Assembly (NCBI RefSeq): GCF_008704205.1
Contig: NZ_VXLC01000021.1
Coordinates: forward strand, 1 to 64,000
Direction of reading: 5' to 3'
Length of the DNA stretch: 64,000 bases
Source of the DNA: Nocardia colli
GTDB lineage: Bacteria > Actinomycetota > Actinomycetes > Mycobacteriales > Mycobacteriaceae
Positions 32,562 to 40,102 of the stretch are shown here, piece after piece (the stretch's first letter is position 1; each line of letters opens with the position of its first letter). The translations under genes were made by a program, and so were the position numbers. The notes beneath the pieces were generated by a model that was given only the letters and a program-made list of their open reading frames with translations, had not been told where the DNA came from and did no database searches.

Positions 32562-32953
32562 CGGTTTCGCTCCCTTCCCACACCGCGCTTGACTGAGCGG
32601 CGAGCGGTGATATCGGCACGCGCCTGCTCGATGACCTCGCGCATATCGGCGGCATCGATCCCCCGGCGTTCACACGCGGTCGCCGACCGTTCCCACCGCG
32701 CCAGCTGCAACGCCTCCAGCTGCGCGTCCGTCGGAACTCGTTTCGGCACAGCCGAATCCGCGTCGTACAGGTACGCCTTCAACGGGCCACGTGATCCGCC
32801 CCGCGCCCGCAGCACCTGCGCCTCGTACTCGCCACCGGGCCGCTGTCCCTCGCGGGCGAGCTGGCGGCGGGTCCGCAGATGCTGCGGCGCCAGACCCCAT
32901 GGCCAGGTCGGCAACCCGTGCCGTTCACCGTCGGGGTCGAGGAATCTGCTCAT
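32558..32953 (-). CDS. RRQL-motif protein, zinc cysteines largely lost
   Basis: A 131-aa protein with HLRTRRQLAREGQRPGGEYEAQVLRARG and AYLYDADSAVPKRVPTDAQLEAL, the pattern of the RRQRL-motif zinc-binding proteins that accompany AICE replication genes. Those normally end in several cysteines; here only one remains (ATACERRG). GTPase- or nuclease-like motifs are absent. ATGA coupling to the next gene. Role unknown. Confidence 0.75.
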   Translation of the reverse strand: MSRFLDPDGERHGLPTWPWGLAPQHLRTRRQLAREGQRPGGEYEAQVLRARGGSRGPLKAYLYDADSAVPKRVPTDAQLEALQLARWERSATACERRGIDAADMREVIEQARADITARRSVKRGVGRERNR

Positions 32954-33258
32954 CGTGACCGCCGGATTCCGCGAGTCCGCAGCTCGGTTTGCACCGCAGC
33001 ACGGAGCTCGTCGGCACCGTCCTTGCCGTAAAAGGCATCGAGGTAGCGGTTGCGTGCCCGACTCGTCTCCTCGTGCACAACTCTGCGGGCGGATCGGATC
33101 TGGTCAAGCTTGCCGATCTCCGCCGTCGAGTCAGCGAAGTCCTTACGCTCCATCGACTCCCACGCGGCACCGTCGATATCGGACAGCACATCCTCGACCG
33201 TCGCCAACCGGCGGAACTCCGCCAGCAAGCTGTCCCGATCGTCCGCCGGCGCGGTCAT
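32950..33258 (-). CDS. Hypothetical helical protein
   Basis: A 102-aa protein from ATG 33258 (MTAPADDRDSLLAEFRRLATVEDVL), chosen for its 4-nt overlap with the upstream stop. Charged and helical throughout (SARRVVHEETSRARNRYLDAFYG), no membrane segment or cysteine. No family recognised. Confidence 0.72.
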   Translation of the reverse strand: MTAPADDRDSLLAEFRRLATVEDVLSDIDGAAWESMERKDFADSTAEIGKLDQIRSARRVVHEETSRARNRYLDAFYGKDGADELRAAVQTELRTRGIRRSR

Positions 33259-33593
33259 CGCGCCACCCCCGGCAGCTGCGACGCCGGTACGCACGAACCC
33301 GGACGCTCAATCGGCACACCAGCATTCACCGACCGGCAGATCTTCGGCGACGGCGTGTACTGCTGGTAGTCCACCCACGCCGCAGTGCACCCGCCCATCG
33401 CGATCAGCAGCAGCAACCCGAACGCGGCCAGCCGCAGCATCGGCGGCAACAAGCCGATCGGCGCGTATACCGCACCAGCACCGGTGAACTCCGGGCCGGC
33501 CATCGAATGCAACGGGGTATGACCCCGGCCGCGGTCGACGTAGGTCACGTGCTGCACATGCTGGATCGGGGCATCTCGCCACTCCCCGCTCAC
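33255..33593 (-). CDS. Single-pass membrane protein
   Basis: A 112-aa protein, GTG start overlapping the upstream stop by 4 nt. One central membrane segment (MLRLAAFGLLLLIAMGGCTAAW) lies between a His-rich N-terminus (QHVQHVTYVDRGRGHTPLH) and an outer part with two cysteines (SPKICRSVNAG, RPGSCVPAS) that could form a disulfide. The GGC after the hydrophobic run is lipobox-like but lies too far from the N-terminus for a lipoprotein. Unknown function. Confidence 0.72.
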   Translation of the reverse strand: MSGEWRDAPIQHVQHVTYVDRGRGHTPLHSMAGPEFTGAGAVYAPIGLLPPMLRLAAFGLLLLIAMGGCTAAWVDYQQYTPSPKICRSVNAGVPIERPGSCVPASQLPGVAR

Positions 33594-33952
33594 CGCGACC
33601 GCCCCCGATCAACCCGAGGCTGCTCGACCTGCTCACGTTCGGACCGCGGATACTCCCGGACCTTCTCCGCGAGCTCCCGCGCTGGCAGCAGGTGATAGGT
33701 CACCGCACCCGACACCTCCCGGGTGGAGTCGACCAGCCGGATCGCCGCGTACTCGACATTGATGTGCCCATACTCCGCAGGCAGCCCTTCGTACTTGCCT
33801 GGCTTGTCGAACCGGGATGCGTGAGCTTCCAGCGACCGATAGCGGGCCGCCAACGCCAACGTCCGCTGACGCAGCAACTCCTGCTCACGCAAGATCGAAT
33901 CCAGCTCGTCCAGCAGATCCGCCGGATCATGCTGCGGCTCGTTCACGCTCAT
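33590..33952 (-). CDS. Hypothetical coiled-coil protein
   Basis: A 120-aa protein from ATG 33952, which overlaps the preceding stop as ATGA. A helical first half (DLLDELDSILREQELLRQRTLALAARYRSL), then EYGHINVEYAAIRLVDSTREVSGAVTYHLL. Ends PRVDRGRSR, a relative of the I-E-R-x-R ending. No family recognised. Confidence 0.72.
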   Translation of the reverse strand: MSVNEPQHDPADLLDELDSILREQELLRQRTLALAARYRSLEAHASRFDKPGKYEGLPAEYGHINVEYAAIRLVDSTREVSGAVTYHLLPARELAEKVREYPRSEREQVEQPRVDRGRSR

Positions 33953-34098
33953 CGCCGAACCCCCCACCGGCGACTCGACCGCCAGAGCGCAAGCGCGCCA
34001 ACCAACATCACGGTGAACCCGACAATCGCGGGGTTAGTCAGTACCAGGTACCCGACCGCCACCATCGCGATCGCCGCACCAAACGTCCGGGCGCGCAT
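33949..34098 (-). CDS. 49-aa membrane micro-protein
   Basis: Begins MRARTFGAAIAMVAVGYLVL and ends with a basic WRSSRRWGVRR. Two short hydrophobic runs span most of it, so it is probably a two-pass or hairpin membrane peptide. It is linked by TGATG to the excisionase gene before it and by ATGA to the gene after it, which strongly supports translation. Confidence 0.7.
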   Translation of the reverse strand: MRARTFGAAIAMVAVGYLVLTNPAIVGFTVMLVGALALWRSSRRWGVRR

Positions 34099-34310
34099 CA
34101 CGCGTCACCGCCCGCAACCAAGATCGGGCGCACGAGGCCACTCAGATCCTGCGGGTCAACTCGAACCGACCGTGCGCCCACCTTGTAGGCCTTCAAGTCG
34201 CCTGTCGAGATGAGACGTTCCAGCGTTCGAACGCTCAGCCCGAGCTGGCGCGCCGCCTCACGCATCGTGATCAGCTGCTGAGGCAGCGGAACTGTGTGTC
34301 GCTGTGTCAT
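34098..34310 (-). CDS. Excisionase-like MerR-type HTH protein
   Basis: A 70-aa protein: MREAARQLGLSVRTLERLISTGDLKAYKVGARSVRVDPQDL is the winged-helix module of the AlpA/excisionase (DUF-HTH_17) type. In AICEs such genes (xis) steer the integrase toward excision. As the first gene of the leftward operon, and not adjacent to the integrase, it may equally regulate the operon. Confidence 0.82.
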   Translation of the reverse strand: MTQRHTVPLPQQLITMREAARQLGLSVRTLERLISTGDLKAYKVGARSVRVDPQDLSGLVRPILVAGGDA

Positions 34311-34360
34311 CTGGAGTCCTTCCCTATGGCGTCAAGGAGGTCGAACCTCTCCTTGTGTCA

Positions 34361-34403
34361 TCATGTCCTCTATAGGACTGACATATAGAGATCATGAGGA
34401 CAT
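34361..34403. promoter_or_regulatory. Probable GntR operator between divergent xis and gntR
   Basis: Imperfect palindrome TCATGTCCTCTATA (34361-34374) and TATAGAGATCATGA (34384-34397), 12 of 14 positions symmetric, spacer 9 bp. Overlapping it, ATGTCCTC (34363-34370) and GAGGACAT (34396-34403) form a second perfect 8-bp dyad. It lies between the excisionase operon and the GntR gene, the expected place for autoregulation. Confidence 0.65.
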
Positions 34404-34438
34404 ACCCGCGCAGAGTCAAGACCTAAGGAGGACTTAAG

Positions 34439-34501
34439 ATGAGTTCGGCGCCCCGACGAGGAAGAGGACACGATGCCCGCGAAGTACGAGCTAATCGCTG
34501 A
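34439..34501 (+). CDS. Possible 20-aa leader ORF overlapping gntR start
   Basis: ATG with AAGGAGGA 6 nt upstream, the best ribosome binding site in this intergenic region, starts MSSAPRRGRGHDAREVRANR and stops 29 nt inside the GntR gene in another frame. Translation could tune or block GntR initiation. No similar leader is known to me. Confidence 0.4.
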   Translation: MSSAPRRGRGHDAREVRANR

Positions 34502-35267
34502 CGACCTCAGGCAGAGGATCTTGTCGAGGGAGCTAAGCCCTGGCGATCGCGTGCCTGGCGAAGCTGCTTTGACTGAGGAGTTCAGAGTCAGCGTGCCTAC
34601 CGTTCGCCAGGCGTTGGCTGTTCTCCGCCATGAGGGCCTAATTGAAGCGAGGCACGGCGTCGGCACCTACGTTCGAACGCCTCGGATCAAGGTCCGGCGC
34701 ACTGACGAGCGGCACCAGTGGGAAAAGAATCGTGTGCGGGAGCCGGAGACCGTTCGCCGGTCAACCGGCGCAACCGAATACGACACCGGCCTCTCTATGC
34801 CGGATCTGGCATTCAGCGCCCACTACACCACTACGGAGGCAACCGACGACCTGGCGGACGCTTTCGCTATAGCCGCCGGCACAAAGCTCCTCCAGAGGAA
34901 CTATCGAACCCAATACCGCACCGAGGACTCGCCTTTCAGCTTGGTCTGCTCATACCTCGTTTACGAAGTGGCCGAAGCCAACCCCGATCTTCTCGAAGAC
35001 GACAACGAGCCATGGCCAGGTGGCACGCAGCACCAACTGTCAACAATCGGAATCGAGCTAGCGAGTATCACTGAGGAGGTGCACACGCGCATGCCTAACG
35101 GCAGCGAGGCCGAAGAGTTGGGCATCCCGACAACGGGCGTGGCAGTCTTTGATCTCCGAAGGACCTCGATCGATGTGACCGGCCGCGTCGTCGAGGTTGC
35201 CGACATTGTCCTTCCCGGCGATCGAAGCGAACTCGTATACACCACCAAGCTGAGCCGATGGAGCTAA
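34473..35267 (+). CDS. GntR/UTRA-family regulator (KorSA-like position)
   Basis: A 264-aa protein. Residues 1-68 are the GntR winged helix (YELIADDLRQRILSRELSPGDRVP, EFRVSVPTVRQALAVLRHEGLIEARHGVGTYV). The rest matches UTRA effector domains (LLQRNYRTQYRTEDSPFSLVCSYL, ELGIPTTGVAVFDLRRTSID, IVLPGDRSELVY). In the AICE pSAM2 the GntR protein KorSA represses transfer and replication from this kind of position; the same role is inferred here. Confidence 0.87.
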   Translation: MPAKYELIADDLRQRILSRELSPGDRVPGEAALTEEFRVSVPTVRQALAVLRHEGLIEARHGVGTYVRTPRIKVRRTDERHQWEKNRVREPETVRRSTGATEYDTGLSMPDLAFSAHYTTTEATDDLADAFAIAAGTKLLQRNYRTQYRTEDSPFSLVCSYLVYEVAEANPDLLEDDNEPWPGGTQHQLSTIGIELASITEEVHTRMPNGSEAEELGIPTTGVAVFDLRRTSIDVTGRVVEVADIVLPGDRSELVYTTKLSRWS

Positions 35268-35269
35268 AC

Positions 35270-36055
35270 ATGGACCGACTAATTTCGGTGATTACACCGG
35301 TCTACAACCCGGACCCGGATCATTTAAAGGCGGCCTGCGAGTCAGTCCTGGCGCAGAGGCTTCCCGACGGTTGGTCGCTCGAGTGGGTCCTACAAGAAGA
35401 TGGAGACACCGGCGCCGCACAAGCGATTCTGGGGAGAGCCGACGATCGGATCCGGTTTCACACTGGCCGGCGTGGCGGCGTCGCACTTACCAGAAACCTC
35501 GCGCTCGCCAACTCCAGGGGCGAACTCATAAAGAATCTGGATGCCGACGACATCCTTACGCCGGGCGTCTTGATACGAGACATCGAGACCCTCATGTCCG
35601 GCGACGACATCGCGTGGACGACATCGCGTCTGCTGGACCTGTTGCCTGACGGGACGACCGTAGGGTTCGATAATGACCCGCCACACGGCAAGCTCCTTCC
35701 TGGCGTGGTGCTCGACCATTGGCGCAGTCACAATTTCAGGCTTCCCGTCCATCCGACAACCGTGTGCATTCGTCGCTCCCTCGTCGTCGCTATAGGAGGT
35801 TGGATGGGGATTCCTGGGTCGGACGACACGGGGATGATTATCGCCGCCAGCCTCCTGGCCACGGGCTTCTTCAACGAGGAGGTCGGCCTTCTGTATCGGA
35901 AGTGGCCAGGCCAGGAAACGGCCAAGCAAGAGCACAATCACGAAGGCGAATGGACTGCTCGGATGAGTCTCATCAACGAACGAGCCGATGCACTACAAAT
36001 GGCGATCGCCAACGGCTGGAGCACTGGTCATCCCGAGACGGCTGCACAAGCTTGA
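35270..36055 (+). CDS. Family-2 glycosyltransferase, element cargo
   Basis: A 261-aa protein. ATG 35270 has GGAG 7 nt upstream and follows the GntR stop by 2 bp; ATG 35258 is an alternative. GT-A fold motifs: ISVITPVYNPDPDHLKAACESVL at the N-terminus, LQEDGD near residue 43, TRNLALANSRGELIKNLDADD with the metal-binding DADD near residue 92, and a late GSDDTG. Such soluble GT2 enzymes add a sugar from a nucleotide donor. Its co-operonic place with GntR is odd for sugar metabolism; surface modification or defence is possible. Confidence 0.82.
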   Translation: MDRLISVITPVYNPDPDHLKAACESVLAQRLPDGWSLEWVLQEDGDTGAAQAILGRADDRIRFHTGRRGGVALTRNLALANSRGELIKNLDADDILTPGVLIRDIETLMSGDDIAWTTSRLLDLLPDGTTVGFDNDPPHGKLLPGVVLDHWRSHNFRLPVHPTTVCIRRSLVVAIGGWMGIPGSDDTGMIIAASLLATGFFNEEVGLLYRKWPGQETAKQEHNHEGEWTARMSLINERADALQMAIANGWSTGHPETAAQA

Positions 36056-36115
36056 CGCCAGCCCTCGTCGGGCGTCCCCGGCCGGCATGTACTGCACACA
36101 TTTCGTTCGTGCGCA

Positions 36116-36724
36116 TCATCCCAGCCAGGGCGCCCCGTCGTGCAGGGTTGTGTGGTCGCCGCCTTTGCTGCGGTTTTGCACCGACCACGTCTCTCCCTCA
36201 ATCAGCGTGGGGTCAAGGGACATTCGGTCGGTGTACGCATTCCCGTCATCGTCCACGTAGGTAAATAGGACCGCGGTCTCGCGCGGGATGCCGTCAATGT
36301 TCATGTGACGGCCTTGCTCGTCTTGTTCATTGCCGAGGACCAGAAATTCGCTCCGTGCAATATAGCCCGGAGCCCACGCGTCGATGGGTGTCGAGAAGCG
36401 GCGACGCACGAGCGGAATGATGCTGTTTTCTCCATCAGGCGTTTGCTCGTGCGTAGGCAGTGGAGGATCGAAGGTCACCTCGACCACCCGGGCTATCGAC
36501 TGGCCGACATTCGCGATCTCCAGGCCAGCGGACATTGCGCTCGTAGGTTTCAGCGTCGCAACCATCATTGGCCGAGTGGCTCGATGGGTGGCCTTACGAT
36601 TGTGTCGTAGCGAGCGGACAGCGGTGCTGCCGGTAACGACAGCCATCACTCCGCCCGCCGCGGCGGCCGCCGACGCGACCCGTGCGGTCGTCCACCAATG
36701 CCAGAAGTCGAAGAACCATCCCAT
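36116..36724 (-). CDS. Hypothetical membrane-anchored protein
   Basis: A 202-aa protein from ATG 36724 (MGWFFDFWHWWTTARV). One N-terminal membrane segment (VASAAAAAGGVMAVVTGSTAV) is followed by a soluble part with an all-beta look (SAGLEIANVGQSIARVVEVTFDPPL, PGYIARSEFLVLG, ETAVLFTYVDDDGNAYTDRM). The pattern resembles actinobacterial membrane proteins in plasmids; no family identified. Convergent with the glycosyltransferase. Confidence 0.7.
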   Translation of the reverse strand: MGWFFDFWHWWTTARVASAAAAAGGVMAVVTGSTAVRSLRHNRKATHRATRPMMVATLKPTSAMSAGLEIANVGQSIARVVEVTFDPPLPTHEQTPDGENSIIPLVRRRFSTPIDAWAPGYIARSEFLVLGNEQDEQGRHMNIDGIPRETAVLFTYVDDDGNAYTDRMSLDPTLIEGETWSVQNRSKGGDHTTLHDGAPWLG

Positions 36725-36770
36725 GATTGGCCTCGCTCTCGTCCTGTAACCCAGTGGCAACGCATGATCT

Positions 36771-37265
36771 TCACGAGACAGCGGACCTGGACGCACCCCT
36801 CGCCAGTCGTTCATCGGTCCTCAACACTGCCGCGAGCAGCGTTGGTGCCGACTCCTGTAGCGACAAGAACACGACGTGCTCGTCCCCGTACCTTGAACGA
36901 ACCTCACGGATCCGCTCCTGCGCCGTCGTGTTCTCGTCAACCCACTTCAGTTCAATACCGCGCCGGCGCGTTTCGACACACGCACATGAGTGATTCGCGA
37001 CAAGCGCACACTGACGATCGGACACACCTTCGCCATGCAGGAACTCGGCTCCGTCAACAGGAGCGAAGCCCGTCCGGGTCAATTCGGGTGCGTACCCGAT
37101 GTCGTGAAGCCAGGCCGCGGCAACCAGCGTGTCCGCGTTGTCGACCACACCAGCGGCCAACCAGGCCCGCCGGGCGACACCTTGAACGTGCGCCCATCGA
37201 CGCGGTAGGGATGACGCGAGTCGAGTGCGCACCAGGTCTTCTGCCCACGCCGCCAAACACTCCAT
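36771..37265 (-). CDS. HD-domain phosphohydrolase
   Basis: A 164-aa protein from ATG 37265. The HD fold shows RRWAHVQGVARRAWLAAG and then VAAAWLHDIGYAPEL, with the His and His-Asp pair that bind metal, followed by SDRQCALVANHSCACVETRRRG. Length and simplicity match stand-alone HD proteins that hydrolyse nucleotides. Similar genes occur beside GntR regulators in actinomycete elements. Substrate unknown. Confidence 0.83.
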   Translation of the reverse strand: MECLAAWAEDLVRTRLASSLPRRWAHVQGVARRAWLAAGVVDNADTLVAAAWLHDIGYAPELTRTGFAPVDGAEFLHGEGVSDRQCALVANHSCACVETRRRGIELKWVDENTTAQERIREVRSRYGDEHVVFLSLQESAPTLLAAVLRTDERLARGASRSAVS

Positions 37266-37317
37266 GTCGCGAGTGTAGTGAGCAGGCAACTTGGTGCGGC
37301 CTCGAACCGGCGGAGCA

Positions 37318-38415
37318 CTAACCAAGCACGCTACGGACACTTTCCCACTGGCTGTCAGCCAGGCTCGCGTAGCGCTGGGTCGTCCGGAGCGACGCATGCC
37401 CTAGCAGCTTCTGAACCTGCTGGATAGGCACCCCGGCCCGCACAAGCCGGCCCGCGTACGTATGCCGTAGATCGTGAGGGCGCACCTTTCCTAACCGCCG
37501 CTTCTCGTCATCCTCGCCCACCCACGCCACCCGCGACGCTGCCTGGAATCGTTTGCCGAAGTTATCAGCGTCGAAGGGCCGATGGTCGACATGCGCGAGC
37601 AGCAAACCACTCCGCACTGACCGGCCGGCCACATACCGCACCGGCGCAGGTTCGCCAAGCCCGTCCCGCTTGATGACCACTGCCAGAATCCTCGTCAACG
37701 AGTCGCCGATCGGGATCACCCGCTTCTCGTGGTCCTTCGGCGGCTTCAATCGCCGGACTGCTTTGTCCCATGCCCACTCGATCGAAATCGTCTTCCGCTT
37801 GAGGTCGATATGCTCCTTGTGCAGCCCCTGCGCCTCACCCATCCTCATCCCGGTCCCGACCAGCACGTCGACGATCAACTGATCCAATTCTTCGAGCGGC
37901 TCACGCAAAGCGACGAACTCGTCGTCCTCAAGGAACCGCTCAGGGGAGGGACCAGCCTTCGGTAGATCGATGTCATGGCACGGATTGTCGGTGATCAGCT
38001 TCGCTTTGCGAGCAGCCTTCAAGGAACCGCTGAGAAGGTGGTAGCACTTCTCGACAGTGGTCGGCGCCATAACCCCGCGCAGATCCGCAACCCACTCCTG
38101 AACGTCCTGCTGCTCGATATCTTTCAGAAGCTCGTGCCCCCATCGTGGGGTCAGGTGCTTACCAATCCGCCCGTCGTCGATCTTCTGCGTACCCTCCTCG
38201 ACGGCCCGCAGCGCCCTCCACTTGGGAAGCCACTCATTCCAGGTCATCGCAGGAACCGGACGCGTCGGGCTCTCCCGCTGCGCGTCTTCCTTCGCGGTGG
38301 CCTTTCGCTTGGCGACGTCCTTGTTCGTGAAGATCCCGGCACTTCGCTTCTTTCCGAACGCATCGCGGTAGACACCGCGGTACCGCCCGCTAGGAAGTTT
38401 CTCCGCCCAACCCAT
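37318..38415 (-). CDS. Tyrosine recombinase (integrase)
   Basis: A 365-aa protein from ATG 38415. N-terminal AP2-like arm-binding part (GRYRGVYRDAFGKKRSAGIF), SAM-like core-binding domain (MTWNEWLPKWRALRAVEEGTQ), and catalytic domain with R in GTGMRMGEA, H-x2-R in PHDLRHTYAGRL, H in LLGHAS and Y in TQRYASL. All catalytic residues are present, so it should be active. It sits at the right end of the element, 250 bp from the tRNA-Val fragment, and is transcribed away from it. Confidence 0.95.
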   Translation of the reverse strand: MGWAEKLPSGRYRGVYRDAFGKKRSAGIFTNKDVAKRKATAKEDAQRESPTRPVPAMTWNEWLPKWRALRAVEEGTQKIDDGRIGKHLTPRWGHELLKDIEQQDVQEWVADLRGVMAPTTVEKCYHLLSGSLKAARKAKLITDNPCHDIDLPKAGPSPERFLEDDEFVALREPLEELDQLIVDVLVGTGMRMGEAQGLHKEHIDLKRKTISIEWAWDKAVRRLKPPKDHEKRVIPIGDSLTRILAVVIKRDGLGEPAPVRYVAGRSVRSGLLLAHVDHRPFDADNFGKRFQAASRVAWVGEDDEKRRLGKVRPHDLRHTYAGRLVRAGVPIQQVQKLLGHASLRTTQRYASLADSQWESVRSVLG

Positions 38416-38492
38416 TTCTCGCCCTCCTCCCTGCCCCCACGCTCGCTCACCTGGTTGTCGATCCGGCCAGGCTGGATACGGTGCAACTGTAC

Positions 38493-38536
38493 GTGGGGCA
38501 GACAAGCAGCGGAAGTGGGGCAGATTGTGGGGCAGA
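38493..38536. repeat. Three direct repeats GTGGGGCAGA, candidate integrase arm sites
   Basis: GTGGGGCAGA at 38493-38502, 38515-38524 and 38527-38536 between the integrase start and the att core. Spacings of 22 and 12 bp and their position fit arm-type binding sites of a tyrosine integrase. Confidence 0.65.
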
Positions 38537-38660
38537 CAGGTGTCCCAAACTGGCATGATCTGTCGGCTGGTGGCGGGATCGAAATTGTTCGAAAAGTCCT
38601 GGCCTGCACAAATGAACACAGGAACTGTCGCTGGTCGAAACTGCGACCGACTCCGATGCA

Positions 38661-38712
38661 GTGTTCTGGTTTTACACACCAGCGGTCGGGGGTTCGAACC
38701 CCTCTGCGCCCA
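38661..38712 (+). other. tRNA-Val(UAC) 3' fragment, attachment site
   Basis: The anticodon arm CTGGT-TTTACAC-ACCAG (38666-38682, anticodon TAC) is followed by a variable loop, a T-arm (GGGGG, loop TTCGAAC, CCCTC; 38688-38704), acceptor half TGCGCCC (38705-38711) and discriminator A. The 5' acceptor GGGCGCA and D-arm are absent upstream, so this is a 3' half, as left behind when an element integrates into a tRNA gene. The intact gene should lie at the other, left end of the element, but is not in the window. Confidence 0.8.
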
Positions 38713-39066
38713 CTTCGCTCATCGGCGAATCCTGCTCGCGGAAAGCGCTCGCGGGATTCGCTCCATCTGTTTGTGGGGGTGCAACCCCCACGCCCCGCCC
38801 GGCGGGCTTCGCCCCCCGGACCCCATCCCCCGCACGCCAGACCCGAAACGGGCCCGGCCCCTCCCGGTGGTCGGGACTGAGTGCCGACGGCTGCGGGGTC
38901 TTCACCGAACAGGCCGCCCGCCGCCTACAACGACTGCCCGAGCACTCATAGTGCGAGCACTGACGCAGCGTTCGGGGGCGGCGTGACGGTTTGGACCGGG
39001 TCTCCTACCACCACAGCGCATTTGGGGCGTGCTAGCGTCGAATGCGAACACTCGGAGGGGGATTCA
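38713..39066. other. Gap beyond the attachment site
   Basis: Contains two GC-rich segments (GTGGGGGTGCAACCCCCAC hairpin at about 38774-38792, and Pro/Arg-rich frames). The minus-strand frame crossing the tRNA fragment (ending GAEGFEPPTAGV) is a well-known artefact of reading a tRNA 3' end. No gene supported. Confidence 0.55.
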
Positions 39067-39359
39067 GTGGTCGATTCCGCGGTCGGTTCGTCCAAGCTCG
39101 CAGGCTTCAAGCTTGATTGTGACCAGCATGCTGCCGCCCTCGCACAGGCAACGGTAGCTGTCGGCGGACAACCTGCGACCCCGGCTGGTACGGCTACTGG
39201 TGTAACCCGGTACAACGGACTACGGCTATCGGGATCAGGCCCGCCGACTATCTGGCACCTCTCGTAGCGGATCAGGAACGGGCGCAAGAGATCGGCCAGC
39301 GGATCGTTGTGCTCGGCATCAACGATTTCGTCACGGCACAAACATGCCTGGTGCGATGA
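39067..39359 (+). pseudogene. Hypothetical gene with probable frameshift
   Basis: The start GTG 39067 has GAGGGGG 6 nt upstream and reads DSAVGSSKLAGFKLDCDQHAAALAQAT in frame 1. From about 39160 the coding signal moves to frame 3: CDPGWYGYWCNPVQ, IGIRPADYLAPLVADQ, RIVVLGINDFVTAQT, ending at 39359. Frame 1 would stop at 39267 with poor sequence after the shift. The second part ends in an ATGA overlap with the next gene, so it was once translated. A one- or two-base shift is inferred; a sequencing error or programmed frameshift are alternatives. Confidence 0.6.
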
Positions 39360-39433
39360 ACTGGTTGCGGACCAGCTGGTCCGGCGAGACGGCGAAAGGA
39401 ACGATCCCACCCGATGAGGCACCCGATGGATAG
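39356..39433 (+). CDS. 25-aa peptide coupled between two genes
   Basis: MNWLRTSWSGETAKGTIPPDEAPDG, starting with an ATGA overlap and ending inside the lipoprotein's start region (ATGGATAG). It could be a real micro-protein, but may also be the displaced last part of the frameshifted gene. Confidence 0.45.
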   Translation: MNWLRTSWSGETAKGTIPPDEAPDG

Positions 39434-39905
39434 AGTCCGGGCAGTAGGACTGGTCAGCCTTGTTGCCGTCACTGTCGGTGTCACCGGCTGCGGTAATGAC
39501 CAGCGGGGCAACGACTCACGGCCAACCGGAACCTCGACCACGTCGGTTGCTGACATCACCAGGGAAGCTATCGAATTCGGTGGAGTCGTCATCCCTGACA
39601 ACGTCACCGTTCTGGCTGCCCACACCGACAGCGCACTGGACACCCGGTACCAACTCGCGCTACGCACTGATCAACAAGGACTCACACAACTGCTTACTGC
39701 CTCCAACTTTGCAGCCCCGCTGACCAAGACTTTCGCAGTCACGGAGAGAACCATCGCAGGACCACCGTTAGAAACCTCACCCTCACTCCTAGAGACCGGG
39801 GACCGTATCCAGCGCCCAGGCGGAAAATACGTCAGCCGATCCGTCACTGTCGACGAACGAGACACAACAACCCGCTACGTCCACATTCAGCTCTTCACGA
39901 CGTAA
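39426..39905 (+). CDS. Lipoprotein of unknown function
   Basis: A 159-aa protein from ATG 39426 with GAGG 6 nt upstream; ATG 39414 adds four residues. Residues 8-26 are a lipoprotein signal ending VTGC, so the Cys is acylated and the protein attached to the outer face of the cell membrane. The mature part is Thr/Ser-rich at first (TGTSTTSVADITREA) and then a single beta-rich domain (FGGVVIPDNVTVLAAHTDSALDTRYQLALR). No family recognised. Confidence 0.78.
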   Translation: MDRVRAVGLVSLVAVTVGVTGCGNDQRGNDSRPTGTSTTSVADITREAIEFGGVVIPDNVTVLAAHTDSALDTRYQLALRTDQQGLTQLLTASNFAAPLTKTFAVTERTIAGPPLETSPSLLETGDRIQRPGGKYVSRSVTVDERDTTTRYVHIQLFTT

Positions 39906-40102
39906 CTTGCAATGGCTGACACCTCTACCGACGATGGCCCACGCTTTCAGGACATGCTTCTGGCGATGGTTACCACTCTGGGGTTCGTGAGAGCCGAGAG
40001 GCGCACGATGTCGTCGCTCGACCCGTGACGGGGGCGGCATGAACGGAGATCACCGACAGAACGACGGCGACGCTCGATACGCCGATAAGTCAGGGATGTA
40101 CG

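Noticed and set aside
38641..38712. Complete tRNA-Val gene
   Set aside because: Anticodon arm, T-arm and 3' acceptor are present, but no matching 5' acceptor or D-arm lies upstream; it is a 3' fragment from integration.
38672..38905. 77-aa minus-strand frame ending GAEGFEPPTAGV
   Set aside because: This ending is the typical antisense translation of a tRNA 3' half, a common annotation artefact.
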